This document shows, piece after piece, positions 26,068 through 34,941 of a stretch of 63,307 bases of DNA. Every line of letters begins with the position of its first letter. Position 1 is the first letter of the stretch. Made by a program: the position numbers and the translations under genes. Below the pieces are notes generated by a model, which searched no databases, had not been told where the DNA came from, and was given only the letters and a program-made list of their open reading frames with translations. Source of the DNA: Sphingomonas hengshuiensis (GTDB taxonomy: Bacteria > Pseudomonadota > Alphaproteobacteria > Sphingomonadales > Sphingomonadaceae); NCBI GenBank assembly GCA_003240755.1, contig QFNF01000042.1, forward strand, positions 1-63,307, in the 5' to 3' direction.

Positions 26068-27008
26068 GCGCGCGCGACCTTGTTGAAGCGGCCGTTCTTG
26101 CGATAGACGACCAGCCATTCGGGTGCGACCGTCGCCAGCGGCACCGGCCGCACGTCGAACGCCGCGATCCCCGGCACGTCACCCGCAACCACATTGTCAT
26201 GCGACAGCATCGCCCATTGATCCTTGCTGATCGGCGTGAACGGCATCGCCGCGATCGCTCCCCCCAGATCGGCGGGAATCTCGACGAAGCGCACGTCGCG
26301 ACCGATCGCCTGCGCGATCCAGCGGTTGAGTTCGCCCATCGCGATCACGTCCGGCCCGCCGATCGCATAGGTCTGGCCACCGAAGCGCTCGGGATCGGCC
26401 AGCGCCTTCACCACCACCTGCGCCAGGTCGACGACATAGATCGGCTGGAACTTCGTCCCCGCCGCCATCACCGGCACGATCGGACGACCGATCAGCGCGG
26501 GCGACGCGGCGATCATCCCGGCGAAGCGATTGACGAACCCGTCCTCGCGCCCGAACACGATCGAGGGGCGCAGGATCGTCGCGCTTGGGAACGCCGCACG
26601 GACCGCTTCCTCGCCCGCGGCCTTCGACCGGCCATAGGCGGAGGGCGACGCCGGATCGGCACCGATCGCCGAGATCTGCACGAATGCCTTCGCCCCGGCC
26701 GCGGCAGCCGCCTGTGCAATGGTCCGCGCGCCGGCGACATGCACCTTGTCGAAATCGCCCTCGAGGATACCGACGAGATTCACGACCGCATCCGACCCGG
26801 CAACCGCGCGCGCGACGGTGTCGGGCCGGGTCAGGTCGGCGGCGACGAACTGCGTCTGGCCAAGGCCGCCTTGCGTGCGCAGGTACAGTGCCTGGCGCGG
26901 ATCGCGCTGCGCGATGCGGACGCGGGCACCCGCCTTGAGCAGTTCCTGCACGACATAGCGGCCGACAAAACCGCCGCCGCCGAACAGCGTCACCAACTGG
27001 TTCTTCAT
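26064..27008 (-). CDS. Complex I NDUFA9-like NAD(P)-binding protein (atypical SDR)
   Basis: A 314-aa Rossmann-fold protein with 'LFGGGGFVGRYVVQEL' at residues 8-23 as nucleotide-binding loop, 'DAVVNLVGILEG' and 'SAYGRSKAAGEEAVR' further on. This pattern fits the NDUFA9/YbjT atypical short-chain dehydrogenase group, where the catalytic role is often unclear. Start at 27008 (MKNQLVTLFG). It is coupled to uppP downstream, and a stable-RNA promoter and tRNA-Leu lie divergently upstream. Confidence 0.85.
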   Translation of the reverse strand: MKNQLVTLFGGGGFVGRYVVQELLKAGARVRIAQRDPRQALYLRTQGGLGQTQFVAADLTRPDTVARAVAGSDAVVNLVGILEGDFDKVHVAGARTIAQAAAAAGAKAFVQISAIGADPASPSAYGRSKAAGEEAVRAAFPSATILRPSIVFGREDGFVNRFAGMIAASPALIGRPIVPVMAAGTKFQPIYVVDLAQVVVKALADPERFGGQTYAIGGPDVIAMGELNRWIAQAIGRDVRFVEIPADLGGAIAAMPFTPISKDQWAMLSHDNVVAGDVPGIAAFDVRPVPLATVAPEWLVVYRKNGRFNKVARA

Positions 27009-27097
27009 CGAGTCCGCCTTGTGCTGCCTGTGTGCCGCCCCCATGCCGCTCCTGCGGCAAAACGGCAAGGCCGCGCAAAAAAACGCAAAACGAGTTG

Positions 27098-27126
27098 TTG
27101 ACACCCCGCCGCCCCGCCCGTAGAGG
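27098..27126 (+). promoter_or_regulatory. tRNA-Leu promoter (TTGACA-N17-TAGAGG)
   Basis: A perfect -35 TTGACA at 27098-27103, 17-nt spacer, -10 TAGAGG at 27121-27126, 16 nt before the tRNA 5' end. The -10 box is identical to that of the rRNA promoter at 216-221. Confidence 0.75.
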
Positions 27127-27142
27127 CGCCCTCCTACCCCGT

Positions 27143-27229
27143 GCCCAGATGGCGGAATTGGTAGACGCACCAGCTTCAGGTGCTGGCGATCGCAAGGTCG
27201 TGGAGGTTCGAGTCCTCTTCTGGGCACCA
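27143..27229 (+). tRNA. tRNA-Leu (anticodon CAG)
   Basis: An 87-nt class II tRNA. Acceptor strands GCCCAGA (27143-27149) and TCTGGGC (27219-27225) pair fully, followed by A and an encoded CCA. The anticodon stem CCAGC/GCTGG holds the loop TTCAGGT, giving anticodon CAG for codon CUG. The D-loop, long variable arm and T arm (GGTTCGAGTCC) are in place. Confidence 0.95.
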
Positions 27230-27230
27230 G

Positions 27231-27620
27231 GCTATCGGACACGCGCACCTCAGCGACAAACAGCTTGATGTACGCGGCACGCAACGTCGGATCGTCGTCG
27301 CGCAGCCTGGCTGCGAGCAACTCCCCGAACTTGGCGACGGTATGCTCGTCGATCTGCCGCGCGCCTCGGGCAAGTTGCGCCTCGACGACGTCGATCCGCG
27401 CCGAGACGCTGGCGAGCTTCGCCTTGTTCTCAGCCATGCGATTGGCAAACACCGGATCGCGCGGGCTCATGATCTCGTCTTCGACAAGAATGAGCAGTTT
27501 GTTCATCGCCGTCTCGGTTCGCGTCTTCTCGGCGCGGAGGTGGCGGAGTTCGGCTTGGCGGGCGACGTGCCGCTCCGCCGACAGGTCGAGGACGCCGGCG
27601 AGCAGCTCGCGTAAACGCTC
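27231..27620 (-). pseudogene. Relic of a large serine recombinase (C-terminal coiled-coil region)
   Basis: The minus strand encodes a fragment with 'MNKLLILVEDEIMSPRDP', 'FANRMAENKAKLASVSARID' and 'LRAAYIKLFVAEVRVSDS', the C-terminal coiled-coil and closing strand of large serine site-specific recombinases. There is no resolvase catalytic domain upstream (the frame degenerates past about 27620), and the fragment stops exactly at the CCA end of tRNA-Leu. It is therefore a scar of an element once joined to the tRNA gene. The 190 nt from 27620 to 27810 show no recognisable gene. Confidence 0.72.
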
Positions 27621-27810
27621 ACGCGCCAGTACGCATGGGATAACCCCAAGCCTCCGTGAGCTCGAACCCGTCGGGCCAAGATAGGGGCCAGCGCCGTCGC
27701 ATCGCCAGACACCCGGGCAATTGGCGACTTGTTCAAGCGGGCTTACCTGTCCCAGATCGCGAACGGTGCGTCTAAGTATCGCGTCGATTGTGCGGAAAGC
27801 GGTTCGTATC

Positions 27811-28311
27811 ATGCAGGTGGATCATCAACTGGATCTCGGTCGGCGATGGCGCCCGGCGCTGCTCGCATATTTTCTGCGGCGGGTGCGTGACCATGCCGAG
27901 GCAGAGGATCTGACGCAGGAAACGCTAGCCAGGCTGGTCGACCATCGCGACGGTGCATTCGCATCGCCGGAAGCCTATATCTTCCGGATGGCGTCCAACC
28001 TGCTGGCCGACCGGGCACGACGATTGCGGGTGAGGGCGCAGTATCGCGATCTGGTGGGCCGTGTCGGTGAAACCGGCATCGACATGCTCGATCCCTTTCG
28101 CATTGCCTCCGGCCGGGAGGAGATCTCGGCGCTCGCCGATGCGCTGGCGGCGCTGCCGGAACGGACGCGATCCATCTTCATTCTCTACCGTCTCGAAAAT
28201 ATCGGGCAGGAGAAGATCGCCGAAGCATTCGGCATTTCCGCGAGCGCGGTGAAGAAACACGTAGCGCGTGCGATGGCGACCCTGATGAGAGATATGAGGA
28301 ACGGACAATGA
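27811..28311 (+). CDS. FecI-like ECF sigma factor
   Basis: A 166-aa sigma-70-family protein with region 2 ('DHAEAEDLTQETLARLVDHR', 'PEAYIFRMASNLLADRARR') and region 4 ('LPERTRSIFILYRLENIGQE', 'AEAFGISASAVKKHVARAMA'). It is predicted to be held by the FecR protein encoded next and released by signal from the TonB-dependent receptor. The stop overlaps the fecR-like start (ATGA at 28308). The start at 27811 is the first Met that gives the conserved length. Confidence 0.92.
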   Translation: MQVDHQLDLGRRWRPALLAYFLRRVRDHAEAEDLTQETLARLVDHRDGAFASPEAYIFRMASNLLADRARRLRVRAQYRDLVGRVGETGIDMLDPFRIASGREEISALADALAALPERTRSIFILYRLENIGQEKIAEAFGISASAVKKHVARAMATLMRDMRNGQ

Positions 28312-29321
28312 CGGCGGCAGTTGAGATGCAGTCCGACGCCGCCGCGCTCGAGGCTGCCGCGCTGTGGTGCGTGCAGCTTTCCGAAGGCGAACTCACCGAG
28401 CGCGAATGGGCCGCGTTCGACGCCTGGCTCGCACAGCCGGGCAACGCCGATCTGTTGCAGGAGGCGGCCGCGATCTGGCAGGCATCGGGAGCGATCGCCG
28501 ACTGGCCGGGGGTCATCGCGCTGCGAACCCGCGCGCTGGTGGACTTTCGCAAGCGCGACCGGCGGCGCTGGATGGGCGGACCGTCGTGGTCGATGGCACG
28601 GATGGCAGCCGCAGCGGCGGTACTGATCGTCACCATGGTCTCGATCGCCTGGTACGCCCTTGAGCCGCGCGGCTACCGCACCGGCATCGGCGAGCGGCAG
28701 GTCGCGATGCTCGCCGACGGATCGCATCTGTCGATCGACGCCGACACCGCCGTGACCGTCCGCATGAACGACCGCGCGCGCGCGGTGGAGCTTGCCGACG
28801 GCCGCGCCAAGTTCGACGTCGCACGCGATCCGTTGCGCCCGTTCACGGTGGCCGCCGGCGACAAGTTGATCGTCGCGGTGGGCACATCGTTCAGCGTCGA
28901 GCGCATCAACGGCGAGGTTCGCGTCATCCTCTACAAGGGGCAGGTCGAGATCCGCGATCGCGCCGACACCGCGCGGCAGGATGACGGGGCACGACGGGTG
29001 TTGCTGACGCCGGGCAGCGAGTTCGTCGCGGCGGTCGGTTCCGGACGGCCCGCACAGATCAGCCGGCCCGATCTCAGCCAGTCGCTGAGCTGGGAACAGG
29101 GGCTGCTGAACTTCGACCAGGAGCCGCTGGCCAGCGCGGTCGCGCGCGTCAACCGCTATTCGGCGCGGCACGTCGTGCTGGCCGATCCGGCGCTCGGCGC
29201 GATCCCCATCGACGGGGTGTTCAGGGCGGGCGATCCCGACGCCTTCGTGGACGGCATCGTCGCGGTCCATCCGATGCGCCGCCGCGTCGACGGCGACGAG
29301 ATCGTGCTGGAACGCCGCTGA
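28308..29321 (+). CDS. FecR-family anti-sigma/signal-transducing protein
   Basis: A 337-aa bitopic protein. The N-terminal cytoplasmic domain (DUF4880 type, 'AALWCVQLSEGELTEREWAA') binds the sigma factor, one membrane helix spans about residues 98-116, and the periplasmic FecR domain follows ('GERQVAMLADGSHLSIDADT', 'GTSFSVERINGEVRVIL'). The C-terminal STN-interaction region ends 'GDEIVLERR'. It is translationally coupled to the sigma factor and lies 92 nt before the receptor start. Confidence 0.93.
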   Translation: MTAAVEMQSDAAALEAAALWCVQLSEGELTEREWAAFDAWLAQPGNADLLQEAAAIWQASGAIADWPGVIALRTRALVDFRKRDRRRWMGGPSWSMARMAAAAAVLIVTMVSIAWYALEPRGYRTGIGERQVAMLADGSHLSIDADTAVTVRMNDRARAVELADGRAKFDVARDPLRPFTVAAGDKLIVAVGTSFSVERINGEVRVILYKGQVEIRDRADTARQDDGARRVLLTPGSEFVAAVGSGRPAQISRPDLSQSLSWEQGLLNFDQEPLASAVARVNRYSARHVVLADPALGAIPIDGVFRAGDPDAFVDGIVAVHPMRRRVDGDEIVLERR

Positions 29322-29413
29322 CGGCAGCATTGCGATTTCCTGGTGTCCCCCGCCGCCCGATGCGCGTCTTTGTTGTCGGATGCCGCCGGGAAGCGGCTCC
29401 GGCAGGGGGATCC

Positions 29414-32400
29414 ATGACGATGCTTTTCACGACCGCGCTTCGCTGTTCGATCGCGATGACCGCACTTGCCGCGTCCGCGGCGGCCATGCCGGCGATTGCA
29501 CAGGCGCGTACGTTCACCTTCTCGATTCCCGCCCAGGACATGCGGGCCAGCCTGCGCACGCTGGCACGGGTGACGGGGCAGCAGATCAGCTTCGATGGCG
29601 CAATGCTCAAGGGCAGGCGCGCGCCGGCGCTCGTCGGCCGCTTCTCGGTCCGCGATGGCATGTCGCGACTGCTGGACGGAAGCGGGCTTGAAGCGAACTG
29701 GCGCCCGTCCGGCGTGGTCGTGGTGCGAACGGCGGCGATCCGCACCGCAGGGGCATCGGACATCGCCCTGGGGCAGGTCGCCGACGCCCCCGAACCACCT
29801 TCCGACGAAGTGCTGGTGACGGGGAGCCGCATCGCGCGCCAGGTCGTGACCGACTCGCCCGTTCCGATCGTCGCGATCAATCGCGAAGACATCCAGTCGT
29901 CCGGCGCGACCGAGCTGTCCGAAATTCTCGCGGACTATCCGGGCGTCACCCCCGGTACCAACCTCGCCAATTCGAACAGCCAGATCAATGCCGCCGGTAT
30001 TTCCTCCGTCGACCTGCGCAGCCTTGGCACCGATCGCACGCTGACGCTGATCGACGGGCGCCGTACCGTCTCGAACCGCATCACCGCCAACACGGTCAGC
30101 CTGAGTTCGATCCCGACGCTGTTCGTCGAACGGGTGGAGATCATCACGGGCGGCGCATCGGCGGTCTATGGATCGGACGCGATCGCGGGCGTCGTCAACA
30201 TCATCACGCGCAGCAAATTCGACGGCGTGCGCGTCGGGGGGCGGGCCGGCATTTCGGGCCAGGGCGACAGCGCGCGCGTGAACCTCGACCTGCTTGCCGG
30301 CCATCGGTTCCTCGACGACCGTGTGTCGTTGATCGCCAGTGCAAGCTACGAGAACGAAGCCGGCGTCATGGGGAGCCAGCGCCCGCGGACGCTGGAATCA
30401 CTGTCCTACAGCCAGACCGCCGACTCCAACCCGCTGAACCAGGGCAATCTTGGCATCACCACGCCGGCGCGCAGCAGCAGCACGCCGGGCGGCCGTTTCC
30501 TTTCCAGCTCGACCGCTGGCGGCGGCTATTTCGTCTATGATGCGGCCGGCCGCCTCTATCGCAGCACGTCGACCGCGATCTACGGCTGGGATACGCGGCC
30601 CGATTTGCAGTTCAGCGCACCGCGCACGTCCTATCAGGCCGCCGGCAAGCTGACCGCGGAGCTGGGCAGCGGGATCCAGTTCTTCACCCAGGTGCAATAT
30701 TCCAAGATCGAAACCAGCGCGGAGCGCGGCGGCGCGGAAACCGCCGCCTATGACGACGAGTTCGGCGATCCTGCCGCGCTTTCGCTGGTCGGCCGCATTC
30801 CGCGCGCCAATCCCTATGTGCCCGCGGCCATCCGCGCGCTGGCGTCGTCGTCGGGCGTACAATGGTCGCGTCGGTTCACCGAGCTGGGCAGATACCGCAT
30901 CCTGAACGATCGCCGGACCCTGCGCGGCTGGGCGGGGCTGCACGGCCGGATCGACGGCAACTGGGACTGGGAGGTCAGCTACGGCTATGGCCGTTTCCAC
31001 CAGATGCAGGACCGGGTGAACGTCCTCAACCTGCAGAACCTGCAATATGCGCTCAATGCCGAATACGACCCCGCGGCACCGGGCGATCTGAGCCGCGTGC
31101 GCTGCGTCAACGCAGCGGCGCGGGCGGCGGGCTGCGTACCGGTCAACATCTTCGGCCCCGGCTCGATCACGCCGCAGGCGGCGGATTATGTCCGCGCCGA
31201 CCTGAAACTCGACGGCGTCATGCGGCAGGACGTGATCCAGGGCTATCTCAGCGGCGCGCTGGCGAACCTGCCCGCCGGCCCGCTGTCGCTGGCGGTCGGC
31301 GGCGAATATCGCCGCGACTGGCAGCGTTCCACGACCGACGAAGTCACCCGGCGCGGCTTCGGATCGGCTTCGTTCATCGCCGAATATACGGGCGAGATCA
31401 AAGCGAAGGAGGCATTTGCCGAACTCAACGTGCCGATCCTGCGCGACGTACCGTTTTTCCAGCGCCTCTCGCTCGATGCCGCGGCGCGCTACGGCGACTA
31501 TAACATCGCCAATGTCGGCTCGATCTTCAGCTACCGTGTCGGGGGCGAATGGGCGCCGGTGCGCGACCTGCGCTTCCGGGGCCAGTTCGCGCGGGCGCAG
31601 CGCGCGCCGACTGTCACCAACCTCTATTCGCCGCTGCGCGACGATTCGGATTCGGTGGTGGACCTCTGCAACGGCGTGAGCGCGGCATCGACCGGCACCA
31701 TCGCGACCAATTGTCGCACGATTCCGGGCATCGCGGCCGCGATCGCCACCAACGGCGCCTTCCTGCAGGACACGACCAGCATCAAGGGCCCGTCATCGGG
31801 CAATCCGGGGCTGAAGGAGGAAACCGCCGACACGGTATCGCTGGGTGCGGTCTTCACGCCGACGTTCATCCCCGGCCTGTCGGCGACGGTCGATTATTTC
31901 CGGATCAGGGTGCGTGACGCGATATCGTCACTCGACGCAGACCAGTTGCTGCGCGAATGCCTCGCCAACCCGGACGGGCTGACCGACAATTTCTTCTGCA
32001 ACGAGATCACCCGCAATGCCGAGGGCCAGATCACGCAGGTCGTCAACCGCGATCTCAATCTGAACCGGATCGTGCGGTCGGGGGTCGACGTCGGGCTGGA
32101 TTACCGTTTCGATGCGCCGCAATGGCTGTCGTCCGCCGGCAAGCTCGACCTGCGGCTGCTCTATTCGCGCCTGATCGATTTCTATACCGTCTTCGATGGC
32201 GTGAACGGCACCGCGACCACCGATCTGAAGGGCGAGGTCGGCTCGTGGGTCAACACCGGGCAGGCGCAGGTCGGCTATCGCGAGGGCGGGCTCAGGCTGC
32301 GCTGGAAGGCGCGCTACACCGGCGACGCGGTCGACAGCAACCAGCGCCTCGCGATCGCGAACGCGGCCGGTTCGAACCCGCCGTTCCTGCGTGTCGGCGA

Positions 32401-32605
32401 CCAGGTACGGCACGATTTCTATGCCAGTGTCGATGTGCCCGGCTCCCGGCGCGACATGCGCTTCTATGCCGGCATCAACAACGCGTTCGACAGCAAGAGC
32501 CCGTTCCTGCCGACCGGCACGGTATCGGGCAGTTCGCAGAACATCACCGGCGATTACGATGAGATCGGACGGTATTTCTACGTCGGCTTCGAGGCCAAGT
32601 TCTGA
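29414..32605 (+). CDS. TonB-dependent receptor with N-terminal STN signalling domain
   Basis: A 1063-aa outer-membrane protein. Signal peptide at about residues 1-30, then an STN domain ('FSIPAQDMRASLRTLARVTG', about 37-85) that contacts FecR, then a plug domain from about 140 ('SGATELSEILADYPGVTPG', 'VERVEIITGGASAVYGSDAI'), then a large beta-barrel ending in 'IGRYFYVGFEAKF' with the C-terminal Phe typical of porins. It imports a ligand with TonB energy and signals its presence. The barrel resembles the sphingomonad oligopeptide/carbohydrate receptor group; the ligand is unknown. An intrinsic terminator follows. Confidence 0.94.
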   Translation: MTMLFTTALRCSIAMTALAASAAAMPAIAQARTFTFSIPAQDMRASLRTLARVTGQQISFDGAMLKGRRAPALVGRFSVRDGMSRLLDGSGLEANWRPSGVVVVRTAAIRTAGASDIALGQVADAPEPPSDEVLVTGSRIARQVVTDSPVPIVAINREDIQSSGATELSEILADYPGVTPGTNLANSNSQINAAGISSVDLRSLGTDRTLTLIDGRRTVSNRITANTVSLSSIPTLFVERVEIITGGASAVYGSDAIAGVVNIITRSKFDGVRVGGRAGISGQGDSARVNLDLLAGHRFLDDRVSLIASASYENEAGVMGSQRPRTLESLSYSQTADSNPLNQGNLGITTPARSSSTPGGRFLSSSTAGGGYFVYDAAGRLYRSTSTAIYGWDTRPDLQFSAPRTSYQAAGKLTAELGSGIQFFTQVQYSKIETSAERGGAETAAYDDEFGDPAALSLVGRIPRANPYVPAAIRALASSSGVQWSRRFTELGRYRILNDRRTLRGWAGLHGRIDGNWDWEVSYGYGRFHQMQDRVNVLNLQNLQYALNAEYDPAAPGDLSRVRCVNAAARAAGCVPVNIFGPGSITPQAADYVRADLKLDGVMRQDVIQGYLSGALANLPAGPLSLAVGGEYRRDWQRSTTDEVTRRGFGSASFIAEYTGEIKAKEAFAELNVPILRDVPFFQRLSLDAAARYGDYNIANVGSIFSYRVGGEWAPVRDLRFRGQFARAQRAPTVTNLYSPLRDDSDSVVDLCNGVSAASTGTIATNCRTIPGIAAAIATNGAFLQDTTSIKGPSSGNPGLKEETADTVSLGAVFTPTFIPGLSATVDYFRIRVRDAISSLDADQLLRECLANPDGLTDNFFCNEITRNAEGQITQVVNRDLNLNRIVRSGVDVGLDYRFDAPQWLSSAGKLDLRLLYSRLIDFYTVFDGVNGTATTDLKGEVGSWVNTGQAQVGYREGGLRLRWKARYTGDAVDSNQRLAIANAAGSNPPFLRVGDQVRHDFYASVDVPGSRRDMRFYAGINNAFDSKSPFLPTGTVSGSSQNITGDYDEIGRYFYVGFEAKF

Positions 32606-32610
32606 TCGTC

Positions 32611-32643
32611 GCCGCGCCCCTTGTGCGGGCGCGGCGCCTTTTT
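32611..32643 (+). terminator. Intrinsic terminator after the TonB receptor
   Basis: Perfect 9-bp stem GCCGCGCCC/GGGCGCGGC (32611-32619, 32627-32635) followed by a T-rich tract ending at 32643. The phosphatase start codon is only 15 nt further on, so phosphatase transcription must either read through or start within this region. Confidence 0.82.
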
Positions 32644-32657
32644 GCGGAGTATCAGTG

Positions 32658-33467
32658 ATGACCAGCCGCGGGCGCATCATGCGCACTGCCTTCATGACCC
32701 TTGGCCTGATGGCCTCCGCGCCCGCGTCCGCGCAGTCGCTGGAAGGCGTCGATCGTCCCGCGGGTGAGGCGAAGCCGGTCGGCTATCTGCCGAAGGAAAC
32801 GGTCGACTATCGCCTGATCGTCGGCCCGCCACCGGCGCCCGATTCGCTTGTCGACCGGATCGACATGTCGATTTCCCGGCGCTTCCAGGCGGAGGTCGAC
32901 GCGGAACGCTGGCAGACCGCACAGCTCGACAACAAGACGGTCTATCCGCGCTTCGTCGAAGCGTTCGGGAGGCCGATCGACCGGCAGCACAGCCCGCGGC
33001 TGATCCGGCTGCTGAACCGGGTGATGCGCGACGCGGCGGACCCGGTCTGGAACGGGAAGGAGGTCTTCCAGCGCCCGCGCCCGTACCAGCGCTACCAGTT
33101 GACGCGCCGTTGCGGCAGCAGCCCGATACCTGCGCCCGATCCGGCGCCGCGCGGCGGCTCGTCCTATCCGTCGGGGCACAGCGTCTATGGCTGGGCGACG
33201 GCCCTGCTGCTGGCCGAGGTAGCGCCGGATCGCGCCGCCGCCGTGCTGGAGCGTGGCCGCGACTATGCGCTGAGCCGCGTCGTGTGCGGCTATCACTTCC
33301 CCAGCGATACCGAAGCCGCCCGCGCGATCGCCGCGGCGGTGCTGACCCGGCTTCATGGCGACCCGGCGTTCCACGCCGATCTGAAGGCGGCACAGGCCGA
33401 ACACGGCGCGCCTGCCGTTCCCGTGCCCAAGGCAGCGCGCAAGCCGGTCGAAGCGCAGGCGGATTGA
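32658..33467 (+). CDS. Class A non-specific acid phosphatase (PAP2 fold), secreted
   Basis: A 269-aa protein with a signal peptide (about residues 1-26, ending 'APASAQ'). It carries the complete class A signature: K-x6-RP in 'KEVFQRPRP', 'SYPSGHS', and SR-x5-H-x3-D in 'SRVVCGYHFPSD'. These residues form the vanadate-sensitive phosphatase site, so it should hydrolyse phosphomonoesters in the periplasm. A GGAG site lies 8 nt before the ATG at 32658. Its place after a FecIR-receptor set suggests a joint role in using phosphorylated substrates (inference). Confidence 0.92.
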   Translation: MTSRGRIMRTAFMTLGLMASAPASAQSLEGVDRPAGEAKPVGYLPKETVDYRLIVGPPPAPDSLVDRIDMSISRRFQAEVDAERWQTAQLDNKTVYPRFVEAFGRPIDRQHSPRLIRLLNRVMRDAADPVWNGKEVFQRPRPYQRYQLTRRCGSSPIPAPDPAPRGGSSYPSGHSVYGWATALLLAEVAPDRAAAVLERGRDYALSRVVCGYHFPSDTEAARAIAAAVLTRLHGDPAFHADLKAAQAEHGAPAVPVPKAARKPVEAQAD

Positions 33468-33468
33468 C

Positions 33469-34851
33469 ATGCGGGTCAGCGTTTTCGATCTGTTCAAGCC
33501 CGGCATCGGCCCGTCGAGTTCGCACACGATGGGGCCGATGATCGCGGCCGGGCGCTTCCTCGCCGTCCTGCGCAAACAGGCGTTGCTGCCGATCGTTCAC
33601 CGCGTGGAGGTCACGCTGTACGGATCGCTGGCGATGACCGGGCGGGGGCACGCCACCGATCGCGCGGCGATGCTGGGCCTGATGGGATTCCTGCCGCATG
33701 CCATGGACCCGGACGCCGGCGATGCCGCGCTTGCCGATCTGGCGGGCAGCGGTGCAATGGCGCTCGGCGGAACGGGGCCGCGGATCGCGTTCGATCCCGT
33801 GCGCGATATCGTCTGGCAGGGGTTCCGCATGCTGCCCCGGCATGCGAACGCGCTTGCCTTCGCCGCCCATGACGCGTCGGCCGCGGTGCTGATCGAGCGC
33901 ACCTATTATTCGATCGGCGGCGGGTTCGTCGTCAACGAAGGCGAAACCGACAGCGGGGCGCAGGAAGACGCCGCCGCCGCCGATCTGCCATACCCCTTCG
34001 CCAGCGCCGCGCAGTTGCTCGACATCTGTGACCGCGCCGGGCGCAGCATCGCGGCGGTGATGATGGCCAACGAATGCAGCCGCCGGCCGCTGGCCGAGGT
34101 CGAGGCGGGGCTTGACGCCATTCATGCCGCGATGGACGCCTGCATCGCCCGCGGGCTGCGCACCGACGGGATCCTGCCGGGCGGCCTGGCCGTCCCGCGC
34201 CGCGCGCCGGCGATCCTCCGCGCGAAGCAGGAGGCGCCCCGGCAGGGCCGCCACGATCCGTTCGAGGCGATGGACATGGTGAACCTGTGGGCGATGGCGG
34301 TGAACGAGGAGAATGCCGCCGGCGGCCGCGTCGTCACCGCGCCCACCAACGGTTCCGCCGGGCTGCTGCCCGCGGTGCTGCGCTACGTCTGCCACTATCT
34401 CGCGGCGACACCGGAACAGATCCGCGTCTTCCTGTTGACCGCGGCCGCGATCGGCGCACTCTACAAGACGAACGCGTCGATCAGCGGCGCCGAAGTCGGA
34501 TGTCAGGGCGAGGTCGGCGTCGCATGTTCGATGGCGGCGGCCGGGCTGTGCGCGGTGATGGGCGGCAGCAACGCCCAGATCGAGAATGCGGCCGAAATCG
34601 GGATGGAGCATAATCTGGGGCTGACCTGCGACCCGATCGGCGGGCTGGTCCAGATCCCGTGCATCGAACGCAACGCGATGGGGGCGGTCAAGACGATCGA
34701 CGCGGCGCGACTGGCGATGCTGGGCGACGGTCGCCACCATGTCAGCCTGGACGCGGTGATCGCGACGATGAAGCGCACCGGCGCCGACATGGACCTCATC
34801 TACAAGGAAACCTCGCTCGGCGGTCTTGCGGTAAGCCTGGTCGAGTGCTGA
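33469..34851 (+). CDS. sdaA: L-serine ammonia-lyase (4Fe-4S type)
   Basis: A 460-aa single-chain serine dehydratase. The N-terminal beta domain opens with '[20 protein letters not shown]', and the C-terminal alpha domain holds '[16 protein letters not shown]', '[19 protein letters not shown]' and '[18 protein letters not shown]', whose cysteines ligate the catalytic 4Fe-4S cluster. It converts L-serine to pyruvate and ammonia. It starts 1 nt after the phosphatase stop, so the two are probably cotranscribed, although no functional link is obvious. Confidence 0.97.
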   Translation: MRVSVFDLFKPGIGPSSSHTMGPMIAAGRFLAVLRKQALLPIVHRVEVTLYGSLAMTGRGHATDRAAMLGLMGFLPHAMDPDAGDAALADLAGSGAMALGGTGPRIAFDPVRDIVWQGFRMLPRHANALAFAAHDASAAVLIERTYYSIGGGFVVNEGETDSGAQEDAAAADLPYPFASAAQLLDICDRAGRSIAAVMMANECSRRPLAEVEAGLDAIHAAMDACIARGLRTDGILPGGLAVPRRAPAILRAKQEAPRQGRHDPFEAMDMVNLWAMAVNEENAAGGRVVTAPTNGSAGLLPAVLRYVCHYLAATPEQIRVFLLTAAAIGALYKTNASISGAEVGCQGEVGVACSMAAAGLCAVMGGSNAQIENAAEIGMEHNLGLTCDPIGGLVQIPCIERNAMGAVKTIDAARLAMLGDGRHHVSLDAVIATMKRTGADMDLIYKETSLGGLAVSLVEC

Positions 34852-34941
34852 TGCCGGTCATCAGGGCGGCGGGAATGTTGCTTTAACGCCGGGCGCATCC
34901 CCCAGCTTGCCCGAAGAAGCCTGACTCTCCGTGCGGCAGGA

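Noticed and set aside
26064..27812. A 582-codon frame fusing the NDUFA9-like protein to a recombinase fragment through tRNA-Leu
   Set aside because: It crosses the tRNA gene on the antisense strand; the real gene starts at 27008 and the upstream part is a separate relic.
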